Positions 1-5,317 of a stretch of 5,317 nucleotides of DNA are shown piece after piece. Within the stretch, counting starts at the first letter, position 1; each line of letters begins with the position of its first letter. Source of the stretch: Ruminococcus sp. (GTDB lineage: Bacteria; Bacillota; Clostridia; Oscillospirales; Ruminococcaceae); assembly GCA_003488415.1 (NCBI GenBank), contig DNLQ01000105.1, positions 1 to 5,317 of the forward strand. The letters run 5' to 3'. A program made the translations under genes and the position numbers. Below the pieces are notes generated by a model. The model saw nothing but the letters and a program-made list of their open reading frames with translations, had not been told where the DNA came from and made no database searches.

Positions 1-41
1 ATTTTTGAAAATTGATTTCCGTGCTCCAGAAGCGTATTTCC

Positions 42-70
42 TTGACAAAAGCTGCAAAAGATGATAGAAT
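42..70 (+). promoter_or_regulatory. Vegetative sigma-type promoter for the operon
   Basis: A perfect -35 hexamer TTGACA (42-47) is followed, after the ideal 17-base spacer, by TAGAAT (65-70), one mismatch from the TATAAT consensus. Transcription should start around 76-78, which leaves a leader of about 50 bases before the ATG at 129. The five genes downstream share the strand and have gaps of 45 bases or less, so this promoter could drive all of them. The -35 and -10 were read directly; activity and the start point are inferred. No operator repeat was recognised over the promoter. Confidence 0.8.
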
Positions 71-80
71 GGGCTTGAGT

Positions 81-107
81 GTATCTTTCGCCCGGACGGG
101 CGTATAC
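81..107 (+). promoter_or_regulatory. Small hairpin in the 5' leader
   Basis: CGCCC (89-93) pairs with GGGCG (98-102) around a GGAC loop, and an outer GTAT (81-84)/ATAC (104-107) pair can extend it across an internal loop. It sits between the predicted transcription start and the ribosome binding site at 115-121. No U-run follows, so it is not an intrinsic terminator. It could stabilise the transcript 5' end or affect ribosome access, but it is too short to match any riboswitch class I know and may be chance. Confidence 0.35.
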
Positions 108-114
108 TATGTAA

Positions 115-121
115 AAAGGAG
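115..121 (+). promoter_or_regulatory. Ribosome binding site that fixes the gene 1 start at 129
   Basis: AAAGGAG (115-121, read from the A-run) lies 7 bases before ATG 129. This decides against the longer in-frame TTG start at 12. That start has no Shine-Dalgarno sequence that can be seen inside the window, and a translation from it would run through the promoter hexamers. Confidence 0.8.
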
Positions 122-128
122 CTTTGCC

Positions 129-614
129 ATGAACGATCAGGAACTGTATTCGTCCATATATGACATAGTTGAAAAAAATGCCGAGGCTGCCGGCAGCAGA
201 CTGGAAACAGACAAGGAGTGTTTTCTCTGCCTTGCGGAGTCCGAGCCGTGCAGAGTGGATGTGCTGGAGATGTCCCGTGAAAAGGACAATATGCGCTTCA
301 TACAGAAGGCGTATATCAGTATGCTCAAACGCATCGTGGATCCGGCTGCGCTGGATGCCTGGAAACTCAGTGCAGACCTTGAACCTGCGGAATTCCAGCT
401 CCGTGCCGTGAACGGTCTGAAGCTCTCCGAGGAATTCTTCCTGACTCATGTGAAGCTGGAGAACAACATCTACGCCACAAATAATCCTGCATCAGCTGCC
501 CCTGCCGCAGCTCCCGGTTCAAGTGTGTCCATGCCGGAGAAGCTCATGCGTACCTACAGGAAGATGCCCGAATTTATGAAGAAAGCCGTGCGCCGCATGA
601 TGGGTGTAAGGTAA
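129..614 (+). CDS. Small DUF4214-like protein of a glycan locus
   Basis: This gene encodes 161 residues. The start is ATG 129, with AAAGGAG 7 bases upstream; the frame stays open back to a TTG at 12, but that stretch contains the promoter. Residues 1-50 are acidic and helical-looking, with Cys31, Cys34 and Cys41. Residues 55-104 have the spacing of a DUF4214 segment: an aromatic/hydrophobic 'RFIQKAYISMLKR' start, then 'DP..LDAW' and a closing 'SEEF'. A low-complexity Ala/Pro/Ser linker (about 119-134) leads to a basic amphipathic tail (135-161, rich in Lys, Arg and Met) that could lie on the membrane surface. There is no signal peptide or membrane span, so it should be cytoplasmic. DUF4214 segments are known beside or fused to glycosyltransferases, and the next gene, 15 bases on, is one. 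The role is unknown; an accessory of the synthesis complex is inference. The family match is by eye and weak, because the usual GR.PD core is changed to KRIVDP. Confidence 0.85.
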   Translation: MNDQELYSSIYDIVEKNAEAAGSRLETDKECFLCLAESEPCRVDVLEMSREKDNMRFIQKAYISMLKRIVDPAALDAWKLSADLEPAEFQLRAVNGLKLSEEFFLTHVKLENNIYATNNPASAAPAAAPGSSVSMPEKLMRTYRKMPEFMKKAVRRMMGVR

Positions 615-629
615 CGAAAGGAAAGAAGT

Positions 630-3068
630 ATGAAGATCTATATTGACCTCTCAAATCTTATGTTAGTCGATTTCGTTACCGGCATACAGCGTGTTGTAAG
701 AGAGATAACCGCACGTATCGTGAACGAGAGCAGCCATGAGTTCTGTCTTATGACCTACAATTTCCGGAAGAACGCCTTCCAGAAGCTCAGCAACGAGCTT
801 TTCGTCCGCTATTTCACAGTGGGCGACATAGAGAAGGAGGCCGTTACTACCGACGAGATAATCAGAATAGAGGATATCCCCAGCGGAGCAGTTTTCTTCG
901 ACATAGACAGCGTATGGAACGCAAGGCTCAACAGAAGCTGGCTGCTGCCTATACTCAAACGCAGCGGCGTGAAGATAGTTACACAGCTCTACGACCTTAT
1001 ACCCATTACCCATCCGCAGTTCTGCCACTCCAGCACTACTGCCAACTTTATGACCTACGTAGGCGCTAACCTGAAATACGCCGATCTTATCATAACCAAT
1101 TCCAACACCACGGTACAGGCTCTCGATGACCTTACGGACAAGCTGGGCATAGAGCGCAAGAAGTCAATAGTAGTCCCTCTGAGCAGCGATTTCACCAATA
1201 ACGGCTCTTCGGAAGACAGGGACGAGGTGGATCCGGAGGTAAAGGAGATCGCCGACAAGGGCAAGTACCTGCTCATGCTCGGTACTATCGAGCCGAGAAA
1301 GAACCACAGCCTCGTTATCGACGCTCTGGAGTCCGGTCTTGCAGAGGCTGGTATGCGTGCAATATTCGCCGGACGCATCGGCTGGAACGTGGAGGAGCTT
1401 GAGAAACGCATGAAGGAGCATCCTCTCTACAACGAGAGCCTCTTCTTCGTTGAGCGTCCCGACGACGCAACTGTTGATTACCTCTACAAGCACGCCTTTG
1501 CAGTCGCCTTCCCTACCTTCAACGAGGGCTTCGGACTGCCTATCATAGAGTCATTTATGCGCGGTACTCCCGTTGTGGCTTCGGATATAGGAGTGCTCCA
1601 CGAGGTAGCCGGTGAATATGCCGATTATTTCGATCCCAACGACAAGGATGATCTCGTCCGCTGCGTGAAGTCCCTTATGGACGATCCGGCACTCTACGAG
1701 CAGAGACGTGAGCGCCTTAAAAGCTACGTTCCCTACACCTGGGACGAGTCCGCCCGTGATATGCTGGCGGCTCTGGAGACTCTTGACGAGGAGCAGAAGC
1801 GTGTTCCCGGTGACGTGAAGATAAAGCAGCTTGTCTGTCTCACCGCACGCAACGAGGATATGCTGGCAACTCTCCCCTACATCGAGGAGTTCATGCCCTT
1901 TATCACGGAGATGGTGCTTATGACTCCGGATAAGAACGTGGAGGAGATAAAGAATAACTATCACGGCAGACTGGAGCTGAAGTTCCTTACCGACAGCGAG
2001 ATCCTTGCCGGACAGAAGCTCCCGGAGGACCACTCCACCCGTAATTTCTTCCTGCGCTGCCTTGCACTTAAAAATCCCGTATTCGATGACGTGTTCATCA
2101 TGACCGATGACGATTACCGTCCGCTGAGGACGATAACCCAGGACGTGTTCATTAAGGACGGTGCATACAACGCTTACTACTGCTACGACCTGAGCAGATG
2201 GAGAGGCACCTACAGCAGCCCAACATCCTTCGATGTAAGTATGCGGAAAACAAGGAAGTTCCTTGCCGGACAGGGCTACCCCACAAAGATGTACGCATCC
2301 CACCAGATGCAGGTAATAGACAAGAGGATATACAACGAGATGACAGAGCGCTTCCCGGAAATAATATCCCAGGGACTCTGCGAGTGGGCTACCTACTTCA
2401 ACTACGGCGCTTCCAACTATCCGGGAATGTTCCGCCCCGTGCCGTATGTGGCAATGGGCTGGCCCGGAGTTAGAAGCGACTGGTACGTGGATGTAGTGCC
2501 GGAGGATTTCCTCTTTGAGAACCACTACAGCTTCCTCTACACTCCCGGACAGGTGTTCGCAGGACTCAGCGAGGAGTTCGGAGAGAACGTCCGTGAGGAG
2601 AATCAGATAAAGACCATACGCTTTGCCAACGAGCTGAGAAAACAGCGTGAGGCAAGATGTGTGTACGATTCCTACGCCCAGTCCTACTGGATACAGTACC
2701 TGGAGATACCCTCATTTACACTTATGCCGGTAAAGGGAGAGGACGGAAAGTACAGCGTTGCTGTGTACGCTCCTGCCTACTACCAGGCTAAGGCTGGCGA
2801 GTGGACGAGGATACCCTTCAATGTGGACAAGGACGTTTTTGAGCTCCTGGGTACAAAGAAGATACTCCTCAACTACTGGTTCACCGACGAGAACGGAGTG
2901 AACCTCACCACTACAGGAAGGATAATGGTAGATCCCGATGATCTGTCATTCCTGCTGCCGGTGCTGAGTCCGGGATGTCCTGAGCGCTGCATCCTCAACA
3001 TAAAGGCGATACTTGAGGACAAGGACATAGCAGGCTCTGCTGCCGTGAGAGCCAATATCATAGAATAA
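630..3068 (+). CDS. Multidomain glycosyltransferase: GT4-type plus GT-A/Stealth-like module plus beta-rich C-terminus
   Basis: This gene encodes 812 residues with no signal peptide or membrane span; it probably acts on the cytoplasmic membrane face and extends a lipid-linked glycan. Start: ATG 630 with AAAGGAAAG at 617-625, 15 bases after gene 1. Domain 1 (about 1-385) is a GT4-family GT-B transferase. Its motifs are TGIQRVVREI near residue 17 (typical of WbpX/WbdB-like enzymes), LGTIEPRKN (217-225, with the Arg-Lys pair that normally binds the donor phosphate), and the E-x7-E motif, Glu299 and Glu307 in NEGFGLPIIE. Domain 2 (about 395-680) resembles GT-A folds of the Stealth/DUF6492 kind: a Rossmann-like start (LVCLTARNED), FIMTDDDY with Asp493-495 as a probable metal-binding DxD, His558 in YASHQM, and Glu585 in CEWATYFNYG. 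Domain 3 (about 683-812) has alternating hydrophobic strands and no catalytic motif, so it may be a beta-sandwich binding module. Donor and acceptor sugars cannot be told. Domain 1 is secure, domain 2 likely, domain 3 speculative. Confidence 0.9.
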   Translation: MKIYIDLSNLMLVDFVTGIQRVVREITARIVNESSHEFCLMTYNFRKNAFQKLSNELFVRYFTVGDIEKEAVTTDEIIRIEDIPSGAVFFDIDSVWNARLNRSWLLPILKRSGVKIVTQLYDLIPITHPQFCHSSTTANFMTYVGANLKYADLIITNSNTTVQALDDLTDKLGIERKKSIVVPLSSDFTNNGSSEDRDEVDPEVKEIADKGKYLLMLGTIEPRKNHSLVIDALESGLAEAGMRAIFAGRIGWNVEELEKRMKEHPLYNESLFFVERPDDATVDYLYKHAFAVAFPTFNEGFGLPIIESFMRGTPVVASDIGVLHEVAGEYADYFDPNDKDDLVRCVKSLMDDPALYEQRRERLKSYVPYTWDESARDMLAALETLDEEQKRVPGDVKIKQLVCLTARNEDMLATLPYIEEFMPFITEMVLMTPDKNVEEIKNNYHGRLELKFLTDSEILAGQKLPEDHSTRNFFLRCLALKNPVFDDVFIMTDDDYRPLRTITQDVFIKDGAYNAYYCYDLSRWRGTYSSPTSFDVSMRKTRKFLAGQGYPTKMYASHQMQVIDKRIYNEMTERFPEIISQGLCEWATYFNYGASNYPGMFRPVPYVAMGWPGVRSDWYVDVVPEDFLFENHYSFLYTPGQVFAGLSEEFGENVREENQIKTIRFANELRKQREARCVYDSYAQSYWIQYLEIPSFTLMPVKGEDGKYSVAVYAPAYYQAKAGEWTRIPFNVDKDVFELLGTKKILLNYWFTDENGVNLTTTGRIMVDPDDLSFLLPVLSPGCPERCILNIKAILEDKDIAGSAAVRANIIE

Positions 3069-3081
3069 CGGCAAATGATAT

Positions 3082-3097
3082 GCCCTTAGTCAGGGGC
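3082..3097 (+). other. Intercistronic hairpin between the glycosyltransferase and permease genes
   Basis: GCCCTT (3082-3087) pairs with AGGGGC (3092-3097), six pairs including one G-U, around a four-base loop. It occupies the largest gap in the operon (45 bases, 3069-3113). The permease ribosome binding site follows within a few bases and there is no U-run, so it should not stop transcription. It could mark an RNA processing or stability site that changes the ratio of transferase to transporter, or be chance. Confidence 0.3.
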
Positions 3098-3113
3098 TGG
3101 AAAGGACTTCAGA

Positions 3114-3902
3114 ATGCTCGGTGCTGTAAAAAATCAGATAACGCAGCTGAAAAGACATAAATTCCTCTTTGAGGAGCTTGTAAAGCGTGACTTCAAGAAA
3201 AAGTACAAGCGTACTGCACTCGGAATGGTGTGGAGCCTTATCTCACCTCTTATGCAGCTGCTCATCATGAGTATAGTATTCACTCACTTCTTCGGCAGGG
3301 AAAAGCCTCACTACACTATCTACCTCTTTGCCGGGAACCTCACTTACTCCTTCTTCAAGGACTCTACCTACGGCGGCATGAGTTCACTTATGGCGAATGC
3401 AGGCATCATCACCAAGATAAACCTGCCGAAATATATGTTCCTGCTGTCAAAGAACGTGGCGTCACTTATCAACTTCGGTCTGACGCTGATAATATTCTTC
3501 ATATTCACCGCTGCCGACCACGTTCCCTTCCACCCGCGATTCCTGATGCTGATATACCCCATAGTGACGCTTATCATATTCAACGTGGGCTGCGGATTCA
3601 TACTCTCGGCACTGTTCGTCATCTTCAAGGACATACAGTACCTCTACGATATTTTCACCCTTATGCTGATGTACCTCTCCGCTATATTCTATTATACCGA
3701 TACCTACCCGGAGTATGTGCAGAAGCTGTTCTACCTCAATCCCCTGTATGTGTACATCACCTATATCCGGCACATAGTCCTTGACGGCTATATCCCGGCA
3801 CTTCCCACACATATGCTGTGTCTGGTGTACGCTCTGGGAGCTTTGGGCATAGGTGCGCTGATATACAAGAAGTACAACTACAAGTTCCTGTACTATATGT
3901 AA
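3114..3902 (+). CDS. ABC-2 type polysaccharide/teichoic acid export permease (Wzm/TagG family)
   Basis: This 262-residue protein is the usual length for the family. It is the membrane half of an exporter that moves lipid-linked glycan across the cytoplasmic membrane using the ATPase encoded next. The N-terminal amphipathic stretch and the motif RDFKKKYKRTALGMVWSLISP (residues 25-45) are the hallmark of Wzm/TagG/KpsM-type permeases, placed just before the first span. By eye there are about six spans: near 37-60, 66-83, 113-133, 143-170, 174-194 and 234-250. The family-typical segment PLYVYITYIRHIVLDG (210-225) precedes the last span, and the C-terminus is short, aromatic and basic. Start: ATG 3114 with AAAGGA (3101-3106) 7 bases upstream; an in-frame ATG at 3075 runs into TAG after four codons and is excluded. 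The family is sure. The cargo is unknown, and the sequence does not separate teichoic acid from other glycans. Confidence 0.93.
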   Translation: MLGAVKNQITQLKRHKFLFEELVKRDFKKKYKRTALGMVWSLISPLMQLLIMSIVFTHFFGREKPHYTIYLFAGNLTYSFFKDSTYGGMSSLMANAGIITKINLPKYMFLLSKNVASLINFGLTLIIFFIFTAADHVPFHPRFLMLIYPIVTLIIFNVGCGFILSALFVIFKDIQYLYDIFTLMLMYLSAIFYYTDTYPEYVQKLFYLNPLYVYITYIRHIVLDGYIPALPTHMLCLVYALGALGIGALIYKKYNYKFLYYM

Positions 3903-3907
3903 GGAGG
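3901..3907 (+). promoter_or_regulatory. Strong ribosome binding site overlapping the permease stop codon
   Basis: AAGGAGG begins inside the permease TAA (3900-3902) and ends 5 bases before the ATPase ATG at 3913. A ribosome finishing the permease would uncover it, which should couple translation of the two transporter subunits. Confidence 0.75.
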
Positions 3908-3912
3908 CGGAC

Positions 3913-4704
3913 ATGAAGAAGATAGAGCTGAACGATGTCTCTGTCTCCTACATAGTGGGAGACTTCTCCAATGTGGGACTGAAGGACGTTATCATACAGA
4001 AGCTGAAGGGTACGTACACTGCCAGGGAGTTCACGGCTGTAAAGCACGTTTCATTCACCCTGGAGGAAGGTGAGCTGCTGGGCATAGTAGGTGCGAACGG
4101 AGCAGGCAAGTCAACACTGCTGAAGGTCATCTCCGGCATCATGCGTCCCACTGAGGGCACTATGGCAGTCCACGGCAGCATAGCCTCACTGCTGGAGCTG
4201 GGTACAGGCTTCGACGGAGACCTTACCGTAAAGGAGAATACCTTCCTCCGTGGAGCCATGCTGGGCTACACCAGGGACTTCATGAACGAGACCTACAGGA
4301 GCATAATAGAATTTGCAGAGCTTACCGAGTTCGAGGACAGAAAGTTCTCGCATCTTTCCTCGGGAATGAAGTCAAGACTGGCATTCTCCATTGCCTGTCT
4401 GGTGAATCCGGAGATACTGATACTTGACGAGGTGCTGTCGGTAGGTGACGGAGCCTTCCGCAAAAAGAGCGAGAACAAGATGATGGAGATAATCAAGGGC
4501 GGTGCGACTACTCTGCTGGTATCCCACTCACTGGGACAGATACGCCGTCTTGCCACTAAGGTACTGTGGCTGGACAGGGGAGAGCAGATAGCATTCGGTG
4601 ACACAAAGGAGATATGCGACAGGTATGAGGAGTTCCTTGCAGGAAATGTGCCTGCTGCCGCTGTAACTCCTGCGCCGGAGACAGGGGATGACGATGATGA
4701 CTAA
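3913..4704 (+). CDS. ABC transporter ATPase for polysaccharide/teichoic acid export (Wzt/TagH family, short form)
   Basis: This 263-residue protein is the nucleotide-binding subunit that powers the permease encoded 10 bases upstream. The full ABC set is visible: Walker A GANGAGKST (60-68, Lys66), the signature LSSGMKSRL (148-156), Walker B ILILDEV (168-174, catalytic Glu173), D-loop SVGD (176-179), and the switch histidine His205 in LLVSHS. The Q-loop region reads LLELGTGFDGDLTVKEN with Glu95 at about the Q position, as is common in the Wzt/TagH/KpsT branch. The N-terminal insertion before Walker A (about 16-40, GDFSNVGLKDVII...) is also typical of that branch. The protein ends soon after the ATPase fold, with an Ala/Pro linker and a run of five Asp. 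It therefore lacks the roughly 150-residue C-terminal glycan-binding domain of long Wzt proteins, and export need not depend on recognition of a capped chain end by this subunit. The last 17 bases overlap the next gene. Family sure, cargo unknown. Confidence 0.95.
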   Translation: MKKIELNDVSVSYIVGDFSNVGLKDVIIQKLKGTYTAREFTAVKHVSFTLEEGELLGIVGANGAGKSTLLKVISGIMRPTEGTMAVHGSIASLLELGTGFDGDLTVKENTFLRGAMLGYTRDFMNETYRSIIEFAELTEFEDRKFSHLSSGMKSRLAFSIACLVNPEILILDEVLSVGDGAFRKKSENKMMEIIKGGATTLLVSHSLGQIRRLATKVLWLDRGEQIAFGDTKEICDRYEEFLAGNVPAAAVTPAPETGDDDDD

Positions 4705-5287
4705 ATATCAGGTATATATGACGCTTTACTCCTATCTCAGAAGAGCAATGGACGGAGAAAAGGAGATCAGTGAAGGAGCTGTACAGTATATGTCCGGAGC
4801 TGAGCCAGACGGTAAGGGCGGAAGCAGATCCCCGGAGTTCTGGGAAGGATTCTGCCGCATAACAGATAAGACGCTGAAAGAGGAAAGCTGCACTGTTGAG
4901 GAAGGCTTCTACTATGCCGGAAGGTATCTCTATGAGCTGACCTGGGAGGACGATCATATCAGATGGCTGACCGAACACTTCCGGGACTGCACCGCAGATG
5001 AATGGGCAGAGCTTTACAGAGGTCTTGACGGCATCGGTACTTCTATGAAGCAGTGTCCCTGCTGCGGATGCTTTACCCTGGAGGAAGGCGGCGGAAAGTA
5101 CGAGATCTGCGAGGTCTGCGGCTGGGAGGACGATCCGAAGCAGTTCCGTGATCCGGAGCTTTCCGGAGGTGCAAACGAGCCGAGCCTCAGCGAAGCAAGG
5201 GAGAATTATCTCCGCACCGGAAAAAGCTGTGAGGAGGCGTCTGTGCGTCCCCCTACGCATGAGGAGCTTACAGGTATAAAGGAATAA
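4688..5287 (+). CDS. CPCC-domain (cysteine-rich) protein of unknown function
   Basis: This gene encodes 199 residues if it starts at ATG 4688, which has GGAG (4677-4680) 7 bases upstream. In-frame ATGs at 4694 and 4697 are equally reasonable, with AGGGG (4683-4687) upstream, and would shorten it by two or three residues. It overlaps the ATPase gene by 17 bases, so translation is probably coupled. The C-terminal part (about 121-195) matches the Cys_rich_CPCC family: CPCCG (123-127), a second pair Cys141-x2-Cys144, then GWEDD (145-149), RDPE, GGAN (160-163), SLSEAR and VRPPTHEE. The two cysteine clusters look like a small zinc-binding knuckle, which is inference. The N-terminal 115 residues are acidic, helical and unfamiliar to me, with Trp-rich helices at about 80-110. 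There is no signal peptide or membrane span. The family has no settled function that I can name. Its link to glycan export is positional only, and it may be a passenger at the operon end. Confidence 0.85.
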   Translation: MTMMTKYQVYMTLYSYLRRAMDGEKEISEGAVQYMSGAEPDGKGGSRSPEFWEGFCRITDKTLKEESCTVEEGFYYAGRYLYELTWEDDHIRWLTEHFRDCTADEWAELYRGLDGIGTSMKQCPCCGCFTLEEGGGKYEICEVCGWEDDPKQFRDPELSGGANEPSLSEARENYLRTGKSCEEASVRPPTHEELTGIKE

Positions 5288-5296
5288 AAGCACCGG

Positions 5297-5313
5297 CGGA
5301 TGAAAAGCATCCG
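5297..5313 (+). terminator. Stem-loop at window edge, possible intrinsic terminator (incomplete)
   Basis: CGGATG (5297-5302) and CATCCG (5308-5313) form a perfect six-pair stem with loop AAAAG, starting 10 bases after the CPCC gene stop. Position right after the last gene suits a Rho-independent terminator, but only four bases (ACAG) remain before the window ends, so the U-run cannot be seen. If no T-run follows, it is just an intergenic hairpin. Confidence 0.4.
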
Positions 5314-5317
5314 ACAG

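Noticed and set aside
103..108. TATACT as a second -10 box
   Set aside because: No acceptable -35 at 16-18 bases upstream, and it falls in the predicted leader hairpin.
12..128. In-frame TTG-started N-terminal extension of gene 1
   Set aside because: It contains a near-perfect promoter, has no visible ribosome binding site, and ATG 129 has AAAGGAG at good spacing.
1551..2525. Long minus-strand open frame (324 codons)
   Set aside because: It lies fully inside the glycosyltransferase gene, whose motifs are clear. The product is rich in His, Val and Leu without any domain, as expected from the reverse strand of this codon usage.
3082..3097. Intrinsic terminator inside the operon
   Set aside because: The stem is short and there is no U-run after it; the next gene's ribosome binding site follows at once.
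3230..3784. Alternative plus-strand frame inside the permease gene
   Set aside because: The overlapping frame encodes a textbook ABC-2 permease; this one gives a His/Arg/Leu-rich product with no membrane pattern or motif.
4556..5293. Minus-strand open frame (245 codons) opposite the CPCC gene
   Set aside because: The plus strand encodes a recognisable CPCC domain there. The minus-strand product shows no motif and has no convincing start context.
1..5317. Defence system, CRISPR array, mobile element or tRNA
   Set aside because: No direct-repeat array, transposase or integrase motif, terminal inverted repeats or cloverleaf was seen. The CPCC protein alone does not support a toxin-immunity or defence call.

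Overview
The window looks like a piece of a cell-surface glycan locus from a Gram-positive anaerobe, most likely a Clostridia-class Bacillota of the Ruminococcus/Oscillospiraceae type. The signs are strong AGGAGG-like ribosome binding sites, a canonical TTGACA-N17-TAGAAT promoter, G+C near one half by eye, frequent ATA isoleucine and AGG/AGA arginine codons, a CPCC-family protein, and a TagGH/Wzm-Wzt style exporter. The genus is inference only.

Layout: five genes lie head to tail on the + strand and fill nearly all of the window. A vegetative-type promoter (42-70) and a short leader with a small hairpin precede gene 1 (129-614), a 161-residue protein with a DUF4214-like segment and a basic C-terminal helix. 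After 15 bases comes gene 2 (630-3068), an 812-residue protein. It has an N-terminal GT4-type (GT-B) glycosyltransferase, a second GT-A/Stealth-like transferase module with a DDD motif, and a beta-rich C-terminal module. After 45 bases containing a small hairpin comes gene 3 (3114-3902), an ABC-2 polysaccharide-export permease. After 10 bases comes gene 4 (3913-4704), its ATPase, in the short form without the C-terminal glycan-binding domain of some Wzt proteins. Gene 5 (4688-5287) overlaps the end of gene 4 by 17 bases and encodes a protein with a C-terminal CPCC cysteine-rich domain. A stem-loop at the right edge may be half of a terminator cut by the window end.

How the genes may work together: gene 2 would build or extend a lipid-linked glycan on the inner face of the membrane, and genes 3 and 4 would export it in an ABC-transporter-dependent route (teichoic acid, O-antigen or capsule type). 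Gene 1 may be an accessory protein of the synthesis complex, because DUF4214 segments recur beside or inside glycosyltransferases. The role of the CPCC protein is unknown. No initiating phosphoglycosyltransferase, polymerase, flippase or ligase is visible, so the rest of the pathway lies outside the window. No tRNA, rRNA, CRISPR array, insertion sequence or long repeat was seen, and no stretch over 300 bases lacks a gene.
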